Shown here: piece after piece, positions 24,299-32,611 of the stretch
Layout: each line of letters starts with the position of its first letter
Position numbering within the stretch: position 1 is the stretch's first letter
Source: Bradyrhizobium tropiciagri
GTDB taxonomy: Bacteria > Pseudomonadota > Alphaproteobacteria > Rhizobiales > Xanthobacteraceae
Reading direction: 5' to 3'
DNA length: 64,000 bases
NCBI RefSeq assembly: GCF_018130545.1
Contig: NZ_JAFCKF010000005.1
Coordinates: 728,451-792,450, forward strand
The notes under the pieces: generated by a model
Told to the model about the DNA's origin: nothing
Database searches by the model: none
The model's input: the letters and a program-made list of their open reading frames with translations, nothing else
Program-made: the position numbers and the translations under genes

Positions 24299-25426
24299 AT
24301 GACGCTGTGGTTTGTGTTCGCGCTGATGACGGTCGCGGCGATCTTTGCCGTGCTGTGGCCGCTCAGCCGCCGCGGCACCGACAGCGGCGGCAGCGAGGTC
24401 GTGGTCTACCGCGACCAGCTCGCCGAGATCGACCGCGACATGGCATCGGGCATCATCGGCGCCGCCGAGGCCGATGCCGCGCGGGTCGAGATCAGCCGGC
24501 GACTGCTGGCCGCCGCCGACCAGACCGGACGTGAGGCGCCGGTGCAGGGCAGTCTCAGGCTGCGGCGTGCCGCCGCGGTCGTGGCCCTGGTCGGGTTGCC
24601 GGTGATCGCCTCGGGCTTCTATCTCGCGCTCGGCTCGCCGCGGCTCGGCGACTTTCCGCTCGCCGAGCGCAGCCGGGTCGCCGATGCCAACCAGCCGCTC
24701 GCCAATCTGGTGGCGCAGGTCGAGGCCCATCTGGAGAAGAACCCGACCGACGGCCGTGGCTGGACCGTGCTGGCGCCGGTGCTGTCGCGGCTCGGCCGCT
24801 ACGACGACGCGGTCCGCGCCTATCGCAACGCCATCACCTATGCCGGTGACAGCGCCGATCGCCGCGCCGATCTCGGCGAAGCCTTGATGGGGAGCGCCGG
24901 CGGCGTCGTCACCGCGGATGCCAAGGCGGAGTTCGAGCGCGCGGTCGCGCTCAATGGCGACGACGCCAAGGCGAATTACTTCCTTGGTCTGGCCGCCGAG
25001 CAGGACGGCCGCAAGACTGATGCCGCCGCGCTCTGGCAGAAGATGCTGGCGAAGGCGCCATCCGATGCGCCGTGGCGACCGCTGGTGCAGGCGGCGCTGG
25101 TGCGGGTCGGCGGCACCGTGCCCGACGTCCCTGCGGGCGTCAGCGCCCCGGCGCTGCCGGAAGGTGCGGTCGCGGCGGCGAAAGACATGAGCGAGGCCGA
25201 TCGCGGCACCATGATCAAGGGCATGGTCGATCGGCTGGCGACGCGGCTGAAGACCAATGGCGACGATGTCGAGGGCTGGCTGCGGCTGGTGCGCGCCTAT
25301 CTCGTGATGGGGGAGCGCGACAAGGCAATGAGCGCGCTCGCCGACGCCCGTCAGGCTGTCGCCAACGATGCGGACCGGTTGCGGCAGCTCAATGAGGGGC
25401 TGAAGAATCTCGGGTTGGATGGATAG
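24299..25426 (+). CDS. ccmI: Cytochrome c biogenesis protein CcmI (CycH)
   Basis: CcmI is an inner-membrane component of the heme lyase that presents apocytochrome c. The 375-residue product begins MTLWFVFALMTVAAIFAVLWPL, with an N-terminal membrane helix and the YRDQLAEIDRD segment near residues 37-47. A second helix lies near 85-105 (AAAVVALVGLPVIASGFYLAL). A C-terminal TPR-rich periplasmic region follows (VEAHLEKNPTDGRGWTVLA, FERAVALNGDDAKANYFLGL). ATG 24299 is chosen over the upstream in-frame extension. ccmE, ccmF and ccmH follow in the cycHJKL order known from Bradyrhizobium. Confidence 0.93.
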   Translation: MTLWFVFALMTVAAIFAVLWPLSRRGTDSGGSEVVVYRDQLAEIDRDMASGIIGAAEADAARVEISRRLLAAADQTGREAPVQGSLRLRRAAAVVALVGLPVIASGFYLALGSPRLGDFPLAERSRVADANQPLANLVAQVEAHLEKNPTDGRGWTVLAPVLSRLGRYDDAVRAYRNAITYAGDSADRRADLGEALMGSAGGVVTADAKAEFERAVALNGDDAKANYFLGLAAEQDGRKTDAAALWQKMLAKAPSDAPWRPLVQAALVRVGGTVPDVPAGVSAPALPEGAVAAAKDMSEADRGTMIKGMVDRLATRLKTNGDDVEGWLRLVRAYLVMGERDKAMSALADARQAVANDADRLRQLNEGLKNLGLDG

Positions 25427-25465
25427 AGCATGACGCCGAAACGAGCACAGCGGTTTTCGGATAAC
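25427..25465. repeat. Partial copy of the palindromic intergenic element
   Basis: GAGCATGACGCCGAAAC..AGCGGTTTTCGGATAACG resembles the left part of the element at 19670-19823, with several changes. It lies in the 59-bp gap between ccmI and ccmE. Confidence 0.55.
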
Positions 25466-25485
25466 GTCAAGCGCAAGGATAGGCC

Positions 25486-25983
25486 ATGACCAGGAAGCAA
25501 CGGCGTTTGACATTGATCGGCTGCGCGCTCGCCGTGCTCGCGATCGCCGCGGGCCTGGTGCTGAATGCGCTGCGCGATTCCATCGTGTTCTTCTCGACGC
25601 CGTCGATGGTCGCCGAGAAACATCTCGGTCCGGGCAAGCGTTTCCGGCTCGGCGGCTTGGTCGAGCAGGGCTCGCTGAAGCGCGGCGACAATCTCGCGGT
25701 GACCTTCACCGTCGGCGACGGCGGCGCGACGCTACCGGTCGCCTACAAGGGCATCCTGCCGGATCTTTTCCGCGAAGGGCAGGGCGTGATTGCCGAAGGC
25801 GCGCTCGATGCTGGCGGCGTGTTCCGCGCCGACACCGTACTCGCCAAGCATGACGAGACCTACATGCCGAAGGACGTCGCCGATGCCCTGAAGAAGCAGG
25901 GCCATTGGAAGGACGATTACGGCAAGAAGCCGAACAATATGCCGAGCGCCTCCGCGGCGCCGACCCAGGGAGCGATGCGGTGA
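25486..25983 (+). CDS. ccmE: Heme chaperone CcmE (CycJ)
   Basis: CcmE binds heme covalently in the periplasm and hands it to apocytochrome c via the CcmFH(I) lyase. The 165-residue product has an N-terminal anchor ([22 protein letters not shown] near residues 8-29) and an OB-fold domain with [16 protein letters not shown] near 52-67. The heme-binding segment AKHDETYMP puts the heme-linked His at residue 122 and the axial Tyr at 126. The length is usual. The start ATG 25486 is near AAGGAT-like sequence. The end overlaps ccmF by 4 bp. Heme C export genes ccmABCD are not in the window. Confidence 0.94.
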   Translation: MTRKQRRLTLIGCALAVLAIAAGLVLNALRDSIVFFSTPSMVAEKHLGPGKRFRLGGLVEQGSLKRGDNLAVTFTVGDGGATLPVAYKGILPDLFREGQGVIAEGALDAGGVFRADTVLAKHDETYMPKDVADALKKQGHWKDDYGKKPNNMPSASAAPTQGAMR

Positions 25984-27965
25984 TCGCTGAAAGCGGACAT
26001 TATGCCCTGGTGCTCGCACTTGGGCTTGCTCTGATCCAGTCCATCGTGCCGATCATCGGCGCGCGCTGGCGTGATGCGGCGCTGATGAACGTCGCGCGCT
26101 CGACTGCGCTGGCGCAATTGCTGTTCGTCGCGGCGTCGTTCGCGGCGCTGGTGACGCTGCACGTCACCTCGGATTTCTCGGTCGCCAATGTCTACGAGAA
26201 TTCGCATTCGCTGAAGCCGCTGCTCTACAAGATCACCGGCGTGTGGGGAAACCATGAAGGCTCGATGCTGCTATGGGTGTCGATCCTGGCGCTGTTCGGC
26301 GGCCTTGTCGCGGCGTTCGGCAACAATCTGCCGCTGTCGCTGCGCGCGCATGTGCTGGCGGTGCAGGCCTGGGTCGCCAGCGCCTTTTATCTGTTCATCC
26401 TGATCACCTCGAATCCGTTCCTGCGCATCGCCAATCCGCCGATCGAGGGACGCGACCTCAATCCGGTATTGCAGGACATCGGCCTCGCCGTGCATCCGCC
26501 GATGCTCTATCTCGGCTATGTCGGCTTCTCGATCTCGTTTTCGTTCGCCGTTGCTGCGTTGCTCGAAGGCAAGATCGACGCCGCCTGGGCGCGCTGGGTG
26601 CGGCCGTGGACGCTGATGGCGTGGATCTTCCTGACGCTCGGCATCGCGATGGGCTCCTACTGGGCCTATTACGAGCTCGGCTGGGGCGGTTGGTGGTTCT
26701 GGGATCCGGTCGAGAACGCCTCGCTGATGCCGTGGCTTGCCGGCACCGCGCTGTTGCATTCGGCGCTGGTGATGGAGAAGCGCAACGCGCTGAAGGTCTG
26801 GACCGTGCTGCTGTCGATCCTGACCTTCTCGCTGTCGCTGCTCGGCACCTTCCTGGTGCGCTCCGGCGTGCTGACGTCGGTGCACGCCTTCGCCACCGAT
26901 CCGACCCGCGGCGTGTTCATCCTGCTGATCCTGTTCGTGTTCATCGGCGGCAGCCTGTCGCTCTACGCCTGGCGCGCGCCGACGCTGAAGCAGGGCGGGC
27001 TGTTCGCGCCGATCTCGCGCGAAGGCGCGCTGGTGCTTAACAATCTCCTGCTCACCACGGCCTGCGCGACGGTGTTCATCGGCACGCTGTATCCGCTGGC
27101 GCTCGAAGTCTTGACCGGCGAGAAGATCTCGGTTGGCGCGCCGTTCTTCAATTTCACCTTTGCGCCGCTGTTCGTGCCGCTGCTGCTCGCGGTGCCGTTC
27201 GGGCCGCTGCTGGCCTGGAAGCGCGGCGATCTGCTGGGTGCGGCGCAGCGGTTGATGGTGGCCGGCATCGTTGCGCTGGTTGCGATCGCGGTGGTGTTCG
27301 CATGGACCTATGGCGGCGCGACGCTGGCGCCGCTTGCGATCGGGCTTGCGGCCTTCGTGATCATGGGCGCGCTGTGCGATCTCGCCGAACGCATCGCGCT
27401 GTTCCGGATTCCGCTGTCGCTCTCGCTGCGCCGTGCACGCGGTCTGCCGCGCGCGACCTGGGGCACGGCGTTTGCGCACGCCGGTCTCGGTGTCGCGTTG
27501 ATCGGGATCGTCTGCGAAACCACCTGGAACAGCGAATATATCGGCTCCATGAAGCCGGACGATGTCGCCCGCGTCGCCGGCTATGAGCTGCGGCTCGACG
27601 GCCTGAATCCGCGGCAGGGGCCGAATTTCCGCGAGATGGTCGCGCAGTTCACCGTGACCCGTGACGGCGAAAAGGTCAGCGTCATGACCCCGTCGAAGCG
27701 CAACTTCACCACGCGCGGCGCCTCGACGACCGAGGCCGCGCTGCTGACCCGCGGCGCCAGCCAGCTCTATATCTCGCTTGGCGATGCCTCGGCCGACGGC
27801 ACGATCGCGGTGCGCATCTATCACAAGCCGCTGGTTCTGATGATCTGGTGGGGGCCGGTGCTGATGGCTTTCGGCGGCTTGCTGTCGCTGTCCGACCGCC
27901 GCTTGCGGGTCGGCGCGCCGAAGCCGGCCAAGGCAGCCGCGCGTGCCTTGCAGGCGGCCGAATGA
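25980..27965 (+). CDS. ccmF: Cytochrome c heme lyase subunit CcmF (CycK)
   Basis: An integral membrane protein of 661 residues and many transmembrane helices that transfers heme from CcmE to apocytochrome c. The start is GTG 25980 within the overlapping GTGA of the ccmE stop. Family signatures are [11 protein letters not shown] near residue 79, [13 protein letters not shown] near residue 173, and the tryptophan-rich [18 protein letters not shown] near residue 238, which binds heme on the periplasmic face. The C-terminal region has the [16 protein letters not shown]-type segment. It overlaps ccmH by 4 bp (ATGA), so ccmE-ccmF-ccmH are translationally coupled. Confidence 0.95.
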   Translation: MIAESGHYALVLALGLALIQSIVPIIGARWRDAALMNVARSTALAQLLFVAASFAALVTLHVTSDFSVANVYENSHSLKPLLYKITGVWGNHEGSMLLWVSILALFGGLVAAFGNNLPLSLRAHVLAVQAWVASAFYLFILITSNPFLRIANPPIEGRDLNPVLQDIGLAVHPPMLYLGYVGFSISFSFAVAALLEGKIDAAWARWVRPWTLMAWIFLTLGIAMGSYWAYYELGWGGWWFWDPVENASLMPWLAGTALLHSALVMEKRNALKVWTVLLSILTFSLSLLGTFLVRSGVLTSVHAFATDPTRGVFILLILFVFIGGSLSLYAWRAPTLKQGGLFAPISREGALVLNNLLLTTACATVFIGTLYPLALEVLTGEKISVGAPFFNFTFAPLFVPLLLAVPFGPLLAWKRGDLLGAAQRLMVAGIVALVAIAVVFAWTYGGATLAPLAIGLAAFVIMGALCDLAERIALFRIPLSLSLRRARGLPRATWGTAFAHAGLGVALIGIVCETTWNSEYIGSMKPDDVARVAGYELRLDGLNPRQGPNFREMVAQFTVTRDGEKVSVMTPSKRNFTTRGASTTEAALLTRGASQLYISLGDASADGTIAVRIYHKPLVLMIWWGPVLMAFGGLLSLSDRRLRVGAPKPAKAAARALQAAE

Positions 27966-28471
27966 TGCGGTCGCGCAACCTCGCAGCCGCCGTGCTTGTG
28001 GCGACCTTGATGCTCGGTGCGATGCCGGCCCGCGCCGTGCTGCCCGACGAGATCATGTCGGATCCGGCCAAGGAGGCGCGGGCGCGCGAGCTCTCGAAAG
28101 AGCTGCGCTGCATGGTCTGCCAGAACCAGTCGATCGACGATTCTGAGGCGCCGCTGGCGCGTGACCTCCGCCTGCTGGTGCGTGAGCGCATCTCGGCCGG
28201 CGACAGCGACGCCCAAGTGATCGATTTCCTGGTGGCCCGCTACGGCGAATTCGTGCTGCTGAAGCCGCGCCTCAACGAGCATACGCTGGTGCTGTGGCTG
28301 ACCCCGCCGCTGGCGCTGGTGCTGGGCGGTTTCGCGCTCTGGCGGCTCGGCCGGCGCAGGGCAAATCCGCAGCCCGGCGGGGGTGATTCCAGCCCCGGAT
28401 TGACCTCCGAGGAGGAAGCCCGGCTGGAACGGCTGCTGGCGGTCGATTCCGCGCCGGACAAACCGGTTTAG
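27962..28471 (+). CDS. ccmH: Cytochrome c biogenesis thioredoxin-like protein CcmH (CycL)
   Basis: CcmH keeps the apocytochrome CXXCH cysteines reduced for heme attachment and acts with CcmF/CcmI. The 169-residue product has a signal-like N-terminus ([19 protein letters not shown]), the redox motif [10 protein letters not shown] with Cys50 and Cys53, and one C-terminal membrane helix ([19 protein letters not shown] near residues 108-126). ATG 27962 overlaps the ccmF stop as ATGA; a second ATG at 27965 is an alternative. It closes the ccm operon; degP begins 171 bp later. Confidence 0.94.
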   Translation: MMRSRNLAAAVLVATLMLGAMPARAVLPDEIMSDPAKEARARELSKELRCMVCQNQSIDDSEAPLARDLRLLVRERISAGDSDAQVIDFLVARYGEFVLLKPRLNEHTLVLWLTPPLALVLGGFALWRLGRRRANPQPGGGDSSPGLTSEEEARLERLLAVDSAPDKPV

Positions 28472-28642
28472 TTCCGGCTTTAAGCCGTTATTTTGCCTGC
28501 GCTATTCTGCCGCAGCATCGGTCGGCTCAATTACCAAAGTTTAATTCCGCAGCCAGCGCGCTGTAAGGCTGATGACCCCATGTTCAGGCGCATCAGGTGC
28601 TCGCCCCCGCACCACTGATTCTGGCCCTGGAGATTTCAGCCA

Positions 28643-30226
28643 ATGACCGACCGTCCCGACCTCTCGACCCTCCCGTCCTACAAGGCGCCGAAGCGCTCGC
28701 TGTTCTCTGCCCGCAAACTCGCGCTGATGGCGTCGGTCGTGGCCGGCCTCGGTGCCGCCACCTACGGCTTCAGCCCCACGCACAATCCCGCCGACCTGTT
28801 CACGACCCCCGCGCATGCGCAGGTCAATAACGAGGTCAAGAAGGTTCAGCAGCCGGTCGGATTTGCCGACATCGTCGAGCGCGTCAAGCCGTCGGTGATC
28901 TCGGTCAAGGTCAACATTCGCGAGAAGGTCGCCAAGGACGACGGCAATAACGAAGATTCGCCGTTCCAGCCGGGGTCGCCGATGGAGCGCTTCTTCCGCC
29001 GCTTCGGCGGTCCGGATGGCTTGCCTCCGGGTCTGCGCGGTGGACCGCGTGGCGGTGGCGTGGTTACGGGCCAGGGCTCCGGCTTCTTCATCTCGGCTGA
29101 CGGCTTTGCCGTGACCAACAATCACGTGGTCGACGGCGCCGACAAGGTCGAAGTCACGACCGACGACGGCAAGACCTATTCCGCCAAGGTGATCGGCACC
29201 GATCCGAAGACCGACCTCGCGCTGATCAAGGTCGAGGGTGGCCCGAACTTCCAGTTCGCCAAGCTCTCCGACAGCAAGCCGCGCATCGGCGACTGGGTGC
29301 TGGCGGTCGGCAATCCGTTCGGCCTCGGTGGCACCGTGACCGCGGGCATCGTCTCCGCCTCCGGCCGCGACATCGGCAACGGCCCGTATGACGATTTCAT
29401 CCAGATCGATGCGCCCGTGAACAAGGGTAATTCGGGCGGCCCGGCGTTCGACGTCTCGGGTGAGGTGATGGGCGTCAACACAGCGATCTACTCGCCGTCC
29501 GGCGGCAGCGTCGGCATCGCGTTCTCGATCCCGGCCGCGACGGTGAAGAGCGTGGTCGCCCAGCTGAAGGACAAGGGCTCGGTCAGCCGCGGCTGGATCG
29601 GCGTCCAGATCCAGCCGGTGACCTCCGACATCGCCGACAGCCTCGGCATGAAGAAGGCCGAAGGCGCGCTGGTCGCCGAACCGCAGGCCAACGGCCCCGC
29701 GGCCAAGGCCGGCATCGAGTCCGGTGACGTCATCACCGCCGTCAATGGCGAGACGGTGAAGGATGCGCGCGAACTCGCCCGCACCATTGGCGGCATCGCG
29801 CCCGGCAACGCCGTGAAGCTGAACGTGCTGCACAAGGGCCAGGACAAGGTCGTCAACATCACGCTCGGCCAGTTGCCGAACAATCTGGAAGCCAAGGCTG
29901 ACACGGACAACAGCGACAAGGGCAACTCGTCGCGTGGCACCGATGTGCCGAAGCTCGGCCTCACCGTGGCTCCCGCCAACAGCGTGGCCGGCGCCGGCAA
30001 GGAAGGCGTGGTCGTGACCGAAGTCGATCCCAAGAGTGCTGCCGCTGAGCGGGGCTTCAAGGAAGGCGACGTGATCCTCGAGGTCGCCGGCAAGTCCGTC
30101 GGCACCGCAGGTGAGGTCCGTGATGCGATCACCGCGGCCCGCAGCGACAACAAGAACAGCGTTCTCATGCGCGTGAAGAGCGGCGGTTCGTCGCGCTTTG
30201 TGGCAGTGCCGCTGGCCAAGGGATAA
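28643..30226 (+). CDS. degP: Periplasmic serine protease DegP/HtrA
   Basis: A 527-residue HtrA protease/chaperone for misfolded envelope proteins. The N-terminal region has a hydrophobic stretch (LALMASVVAGLGAATYG near residue 28-44) as signal/anchor. The trypsin-like domain holds the triad His161 (NNHVVDG), Asp191 (KTDLALIK) and Ser264 (GNSGGP). Two PDZ domains follow (about residues 310-400 and 430-525; GVQIQPV, GLTVAPAN). A glycine-rich loop (RGGPRGGGVVTGQGSG) precedes the protease core. It is followed by terminators and a two-component pair, an arrangement that suggests envelope-stress control of the protease (inference). Confidence 0.95.
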   Translation: MTDRPDLSTLPSYKAPKRSLFSARKLALMASVVAGLGAATYGFSPTHNPADLFTTPAHAQVNNEVKKVQQPVGFADIVERVKPSVISVKVNIREKVAKDDGNNEDSPFQPGSPMERFFRRFGGPDGLPPGLRGGPRGGGVVTGQGSGFFISADGFAVTNNHVVDGADKVEVTTDDGKTYSAKVIGTDPKTDLALIKVEGGPNFQFAKLSDSKPRIGDWVLAVGNPFGLGGTVTAGIVSASGRDIGNGPYDDFIQIDAPVNKGNSGGPAFDVSGEVMGVNTAIYSPSGGSVGIAFSIPAATVKSVVAQLKDKGSVSRGWIGVQIQPVTSDIADSLGMKKAEGALVAEPQANGPAAKAGIESGDVITAVNGETVKDARELARTIGGIAPGNAVKLNVLHKGQDKVVNITLGQLPNNLEAKADTDNSDKGNSSRGTDVPKLGLTVAPANSVAGAGKEGVVVTEVDPKSAAAERGFKEGDVILEVAGKSVGTAGEVRDAITAARSDNKNSVLMRVKSGGSSRFVAVPLAKG

Positions 30227-30239
30227 CTACATATGAGTT

Positions 30240-30284
30240 GGAAAGCGTCGCCGGCATTCGTCGCCCCCGCCGACGGCGCTTTCC
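30240..30284 (+). terminator. Imperfect hairpin after degP
   Basis: GGAAAGCGTCGCCGGC (30240-30255) pairs with GCCGACGGCGCTTTCC (30269-30284) with one wobble and one mismatch. The T content downstream is low, so it is a weaker terminator than the one at 30358-30394. Confidence 0.6.
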
Positions 30285-30357
30285 GGGGGGCGGGCCCCTT
30301 GCTCGCTCCCTATGTTGCCTTTCGATGGAATATGCCCCCCTCCGTCGGAAGGTCTCA

Positions 30358-30394
30358 GGGCGGTGAAGTCCCCCAGCTTCACCGCCCACTTTTT
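30358..30394 (+). terminator. Rho-independent terminator upstream of the response regulator
   Basis: GGGCGGTGAAG (30358-30368) and CTTCACCGCCC (30377-30387) form a perfect 11-bp stem with an 8-nt loop. They are followed by ACTTTTT ending at 30394. It probably terminates degP transcripts before the regulator gene. Confidence 0.88.
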
Positions 30395-30471
30395 CCCGAC
30401 ATTTCGAGAATATGCGCGGTCGTCTTGCATGTGCAGGCCGGCCGCGCCATGCTGACAGAGGGCCCATTCCC

Positions 30472-31173
30472 GTGACCGCAACCGCTCCGCAAATGCGCAT
30501 CCTGATCATCGAAGACGACCGCGAGTCAGCCGACTATCTGGTCAAGGCATTCCGCGAAGTCGGCTACATCGCCGATCTCGCCTCCGACGGCGAGGAAGGC
30601 CTGTCGATGGCTGAAACCGGCGACTACGACGTGCTGGTTGTGGACCGCATGCTGCCGAAGCGGGACGGGTTGTCGCTGATCGGCAGCCTGCGCGACAAGG
30701 GCAACCGGACGCCGGTGCTGATCCTCTCGGCGCTCGGCCAGGTCGACGACCGCATCAAGGGCCTGCGCGCCGGTGGTGACGACTATCTGCCGAAGCCGTA
30801 TTCCTTCGCCGAACTGCTCGCCCGCGTCGAGGTGCTGTCGCGGCGCAATGTCGGGCCGGCCGAGGAGACCACCTACAAGGTCGGCGACCTCGAGCTCGAT
30901 CGGCTGTCGCATCGCGTCGCCCGCGGCAAGGACGAGCTGACCTTGCAGCCGCGCGAGTTTCGCCTGCTCGAATATCTGATGAAGCATGCAGGGCAGGTGG
31001 TGACGCGCACGATGCTGCTCGAGAACGTCTGGGATTATCATTTCGATCCGCAGACCAACGTCATCGACGTGCACATCTCGCGGCTGCGCTCCAAGATCGA
31101 CAAGGGCTTTGAGCGGCCGCTGCTGCATACCATCCGCGGCGCGGGGTATATGATCCGTGACGGCATTCGGTAA
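30472..31173 (+). CDS. OmpR-family response regulator
   Basis: A 233-residue regulator. The receiver has acidic residues Glu14/Asp15/Asp16 and phospho-acceptor Asp58 (LVVDRMLPKRDG), with KPYSFAELLARVE carrying the conserved lysine. The C-terminal winged helix is LQPREFRLLEYLMKHAG and NVIDVHISRLRSKID. The start is set at GTG 30472, with AGAGGG about 10 bp upstream (MTATAPQMRILIIEDD); ATG 30493 (MRILII) is the alternative. The kinase gene overlaps its end by 17 bp, so both are co-expressed. The strong terminator upstream separates it from degP. The regulon is unknown. Confidence 0.93.
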   Translation: MTATAPQMRILIIEDDRESADYLVKAFREVGYIADLASDGEEGLSMAETGDYDVLVVDRMLPKRDGLSLIGSLRDKGNRTPVLILSALGQVDDRIKGLRAGGDDYLPKPYSFAELLARVEVLSRRNVGPAEETTYKVGDLELDRLSHRVARGKDELTLQPREFRLLEYLMKHAGQVVTRTMLLENVWDYHFDPQTNVIDVHISRLRSKIDKGFERPLLHTIRGAGYMIRDGIR

Positions 31174-32611
31174 ACTGATCCGGACCACGGCGTTTCGGCT
31201 GACGCTGGTCTATCTGTTCCTGTTCGCGCTGTTTGCCGCCTCGCTGCTGGCTTACTTCGCCTGGAACACGCGGCGGCTGATCACCGAGCAGATTACCACG
31301 ACGGTCAATGTCGAGATCAGCGAGATCACCGACATCTACAACCGCCGCGGCCTGCGCGGCCTGCTCGGCACGATGGGCAACCGTGCGCTGCGGCCGGGTG
31401 CCAACCTCTATCTCGTGACGGCGCCGAACGGGCAGATGCTGGCCGGCAATGTCGGCGCGCTGGCGCCGGGCGTCATGAGCGTGCAGGGCTGGACCGAGAC
31501 CGCCTATCGCCGGCTCGACGACCAGGACCAGACCGATCACCGCGCGCTGGTGCGGGTCACCCAGATGGAGAACGGCTTCCGCCTGCTGGTCGGCCGCGAC
31601 CTCGAGGAGCGGCGGCGGCTGTTCGGCATCGTCGCCAAGGCAGCGCAATGGTCGATCCTGGTCGTGATCGTGCTCGGCCTCGGCGGCGGCATTTTTGTCG
31701 CACGGCGCGTGCTGCACCGGATCGACGCCATGACCGGCACCACCAAGCGGATCATGGCGGGCGACCTCTCGGGCCGGTTGCCGGTCGGGCGCAGCGGCGA
31801 CGAGCTCGACCGTCTCGCGGAAAACCTCAATGCCATGCTGGAGCGGATCGAGGCGCTGATGACGGGGCTCAAGGAGGTCTCCGACAACATCGCCCATGAC
31901 CTCAAGACGCCGCTGACGCGGCTGCGCAATCGCGCCGAGGAGGCGCTGGCGCGGTCGGGCAGCGAGACCGACTATCGCGCGGCGCTGGAGCGAACGATCG
32001 AGGAGTCCGACGGCCTGATCCGCACCTTCAATGCGCTGTTGATGATCGCGCGGGCCGAGTCCGGCCAGGCGCGCGGCAACATGGATGATTTCGACGGCGC
32101 CGACGTCGCCAATGGTATCCACGAGCTGTACGAGCCGCTGGCCGAGGACGACGGCATGACGCTGCAGGTCAAGACCGCACCGGCGCCTGTCTACGGCAAC
32201 CGCGAATTGATCAGTCAGGCGGTCGCCAACCTGGTCGAGAATGCCATCAAATATGGCAAGCCCGACCCGGGCGTGGAGCCGATGAAGGCCGATGTGCGCG
32301 AGATCCTGATCGAGGCGCGGCGCGAGGGCGACCAGGTGCTGCTCAGCGTCACCGACCATGGCCCGGGCATTCCCGAGGGCGACCGCAAGCACGCGGTGGA
32401 GCGCTTCGTCCGGCTCGAGGCGAGCCGCACCTTACCCGGTTCCGGTCTCGGCCTCAGCCTGGCCTCGGCGGTGGCCACGCTCCATGGCGGCGAACTGCGG
32501 CTCGGCGATGCCTATCCGGGGCTGGTGGCCACCCTGGTGCTGCCCGCGCGGGCCGGTGGCAGTGACAGGCTTGCGGCTCAAACGCAGGATGTGCCACAGA
32601 AGGCGGCATGA
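31157..32611 (+). CDS. Sensor histidine kinase, coupled to glnE
   Basis: A 484-residue inner-membrane kinase: first helix near 14-36 (FRLTLVYLFLFALFAASLLAYF), periplasmic loop of about 130 residues, second helix near 165-185. A HAMP domain includes RRVLHRIDAM. The H-box SDNIAHDLKTPLTRL has His247, with N-box NLVENAIKYG, D-box DHGPGIPEGD and G-box GSGLGLSLA. The GTG start at 31157 overlaps the regulator gene. The stop TGA overlaps the ATG of glnE (32608), so the sensor and the glutamine-synthetase-modifying enzyme are translationally coupled. This suggests, but does not prove, a link to nitrogen or envelope status. Confidence 0.93.
   Translation: MTAFGKLIRTTAFRLTLVYLFLFALFAASLLAYFAWNTRRLITEQITTTVNVEISEITDIYNRRGLRGLLGTMGNRALRPGANLYLVTAPNGQMLAGNVGALAPGVMSVQGWTETAYRRLDDQDQTDHRALVRVTQMENGFRLLVGRDLEERRRLFGIVAKAAQWSILVVIVLGLGGGIFVARRVLHRIDAMTGTTKRIMAGDLSGRLPVGRSGDELDRLAENLNAMLERIEALMTGLKEVSDNIAHDLKTPLTRLRNRAEEALARSGSETDYRAALERTIEESDGLIRTFNALLMIARAESGQARGNMDDFDGADVANGIHELYEPLAEDDGMTLQVKTAPAPVYGNRELISQAVANLVENAIKYGKPDPGVEPMKADVREILIEARREGDQVLLSVTDHGPGIPEGDRKHAVERFVRLEASRTLPGSGLGLSLASAVATLHGGELRLGDAYPGLVATLVLPARAGGSDRLAAQTQDVPQKAA

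Noticed and set aside
26271-27824. 517-codon open frame on the minus strand
   Set aside because: It is antisense to ccmF and extremely rich in basic and glutamine residues, typical of a high-GC shadow frame.
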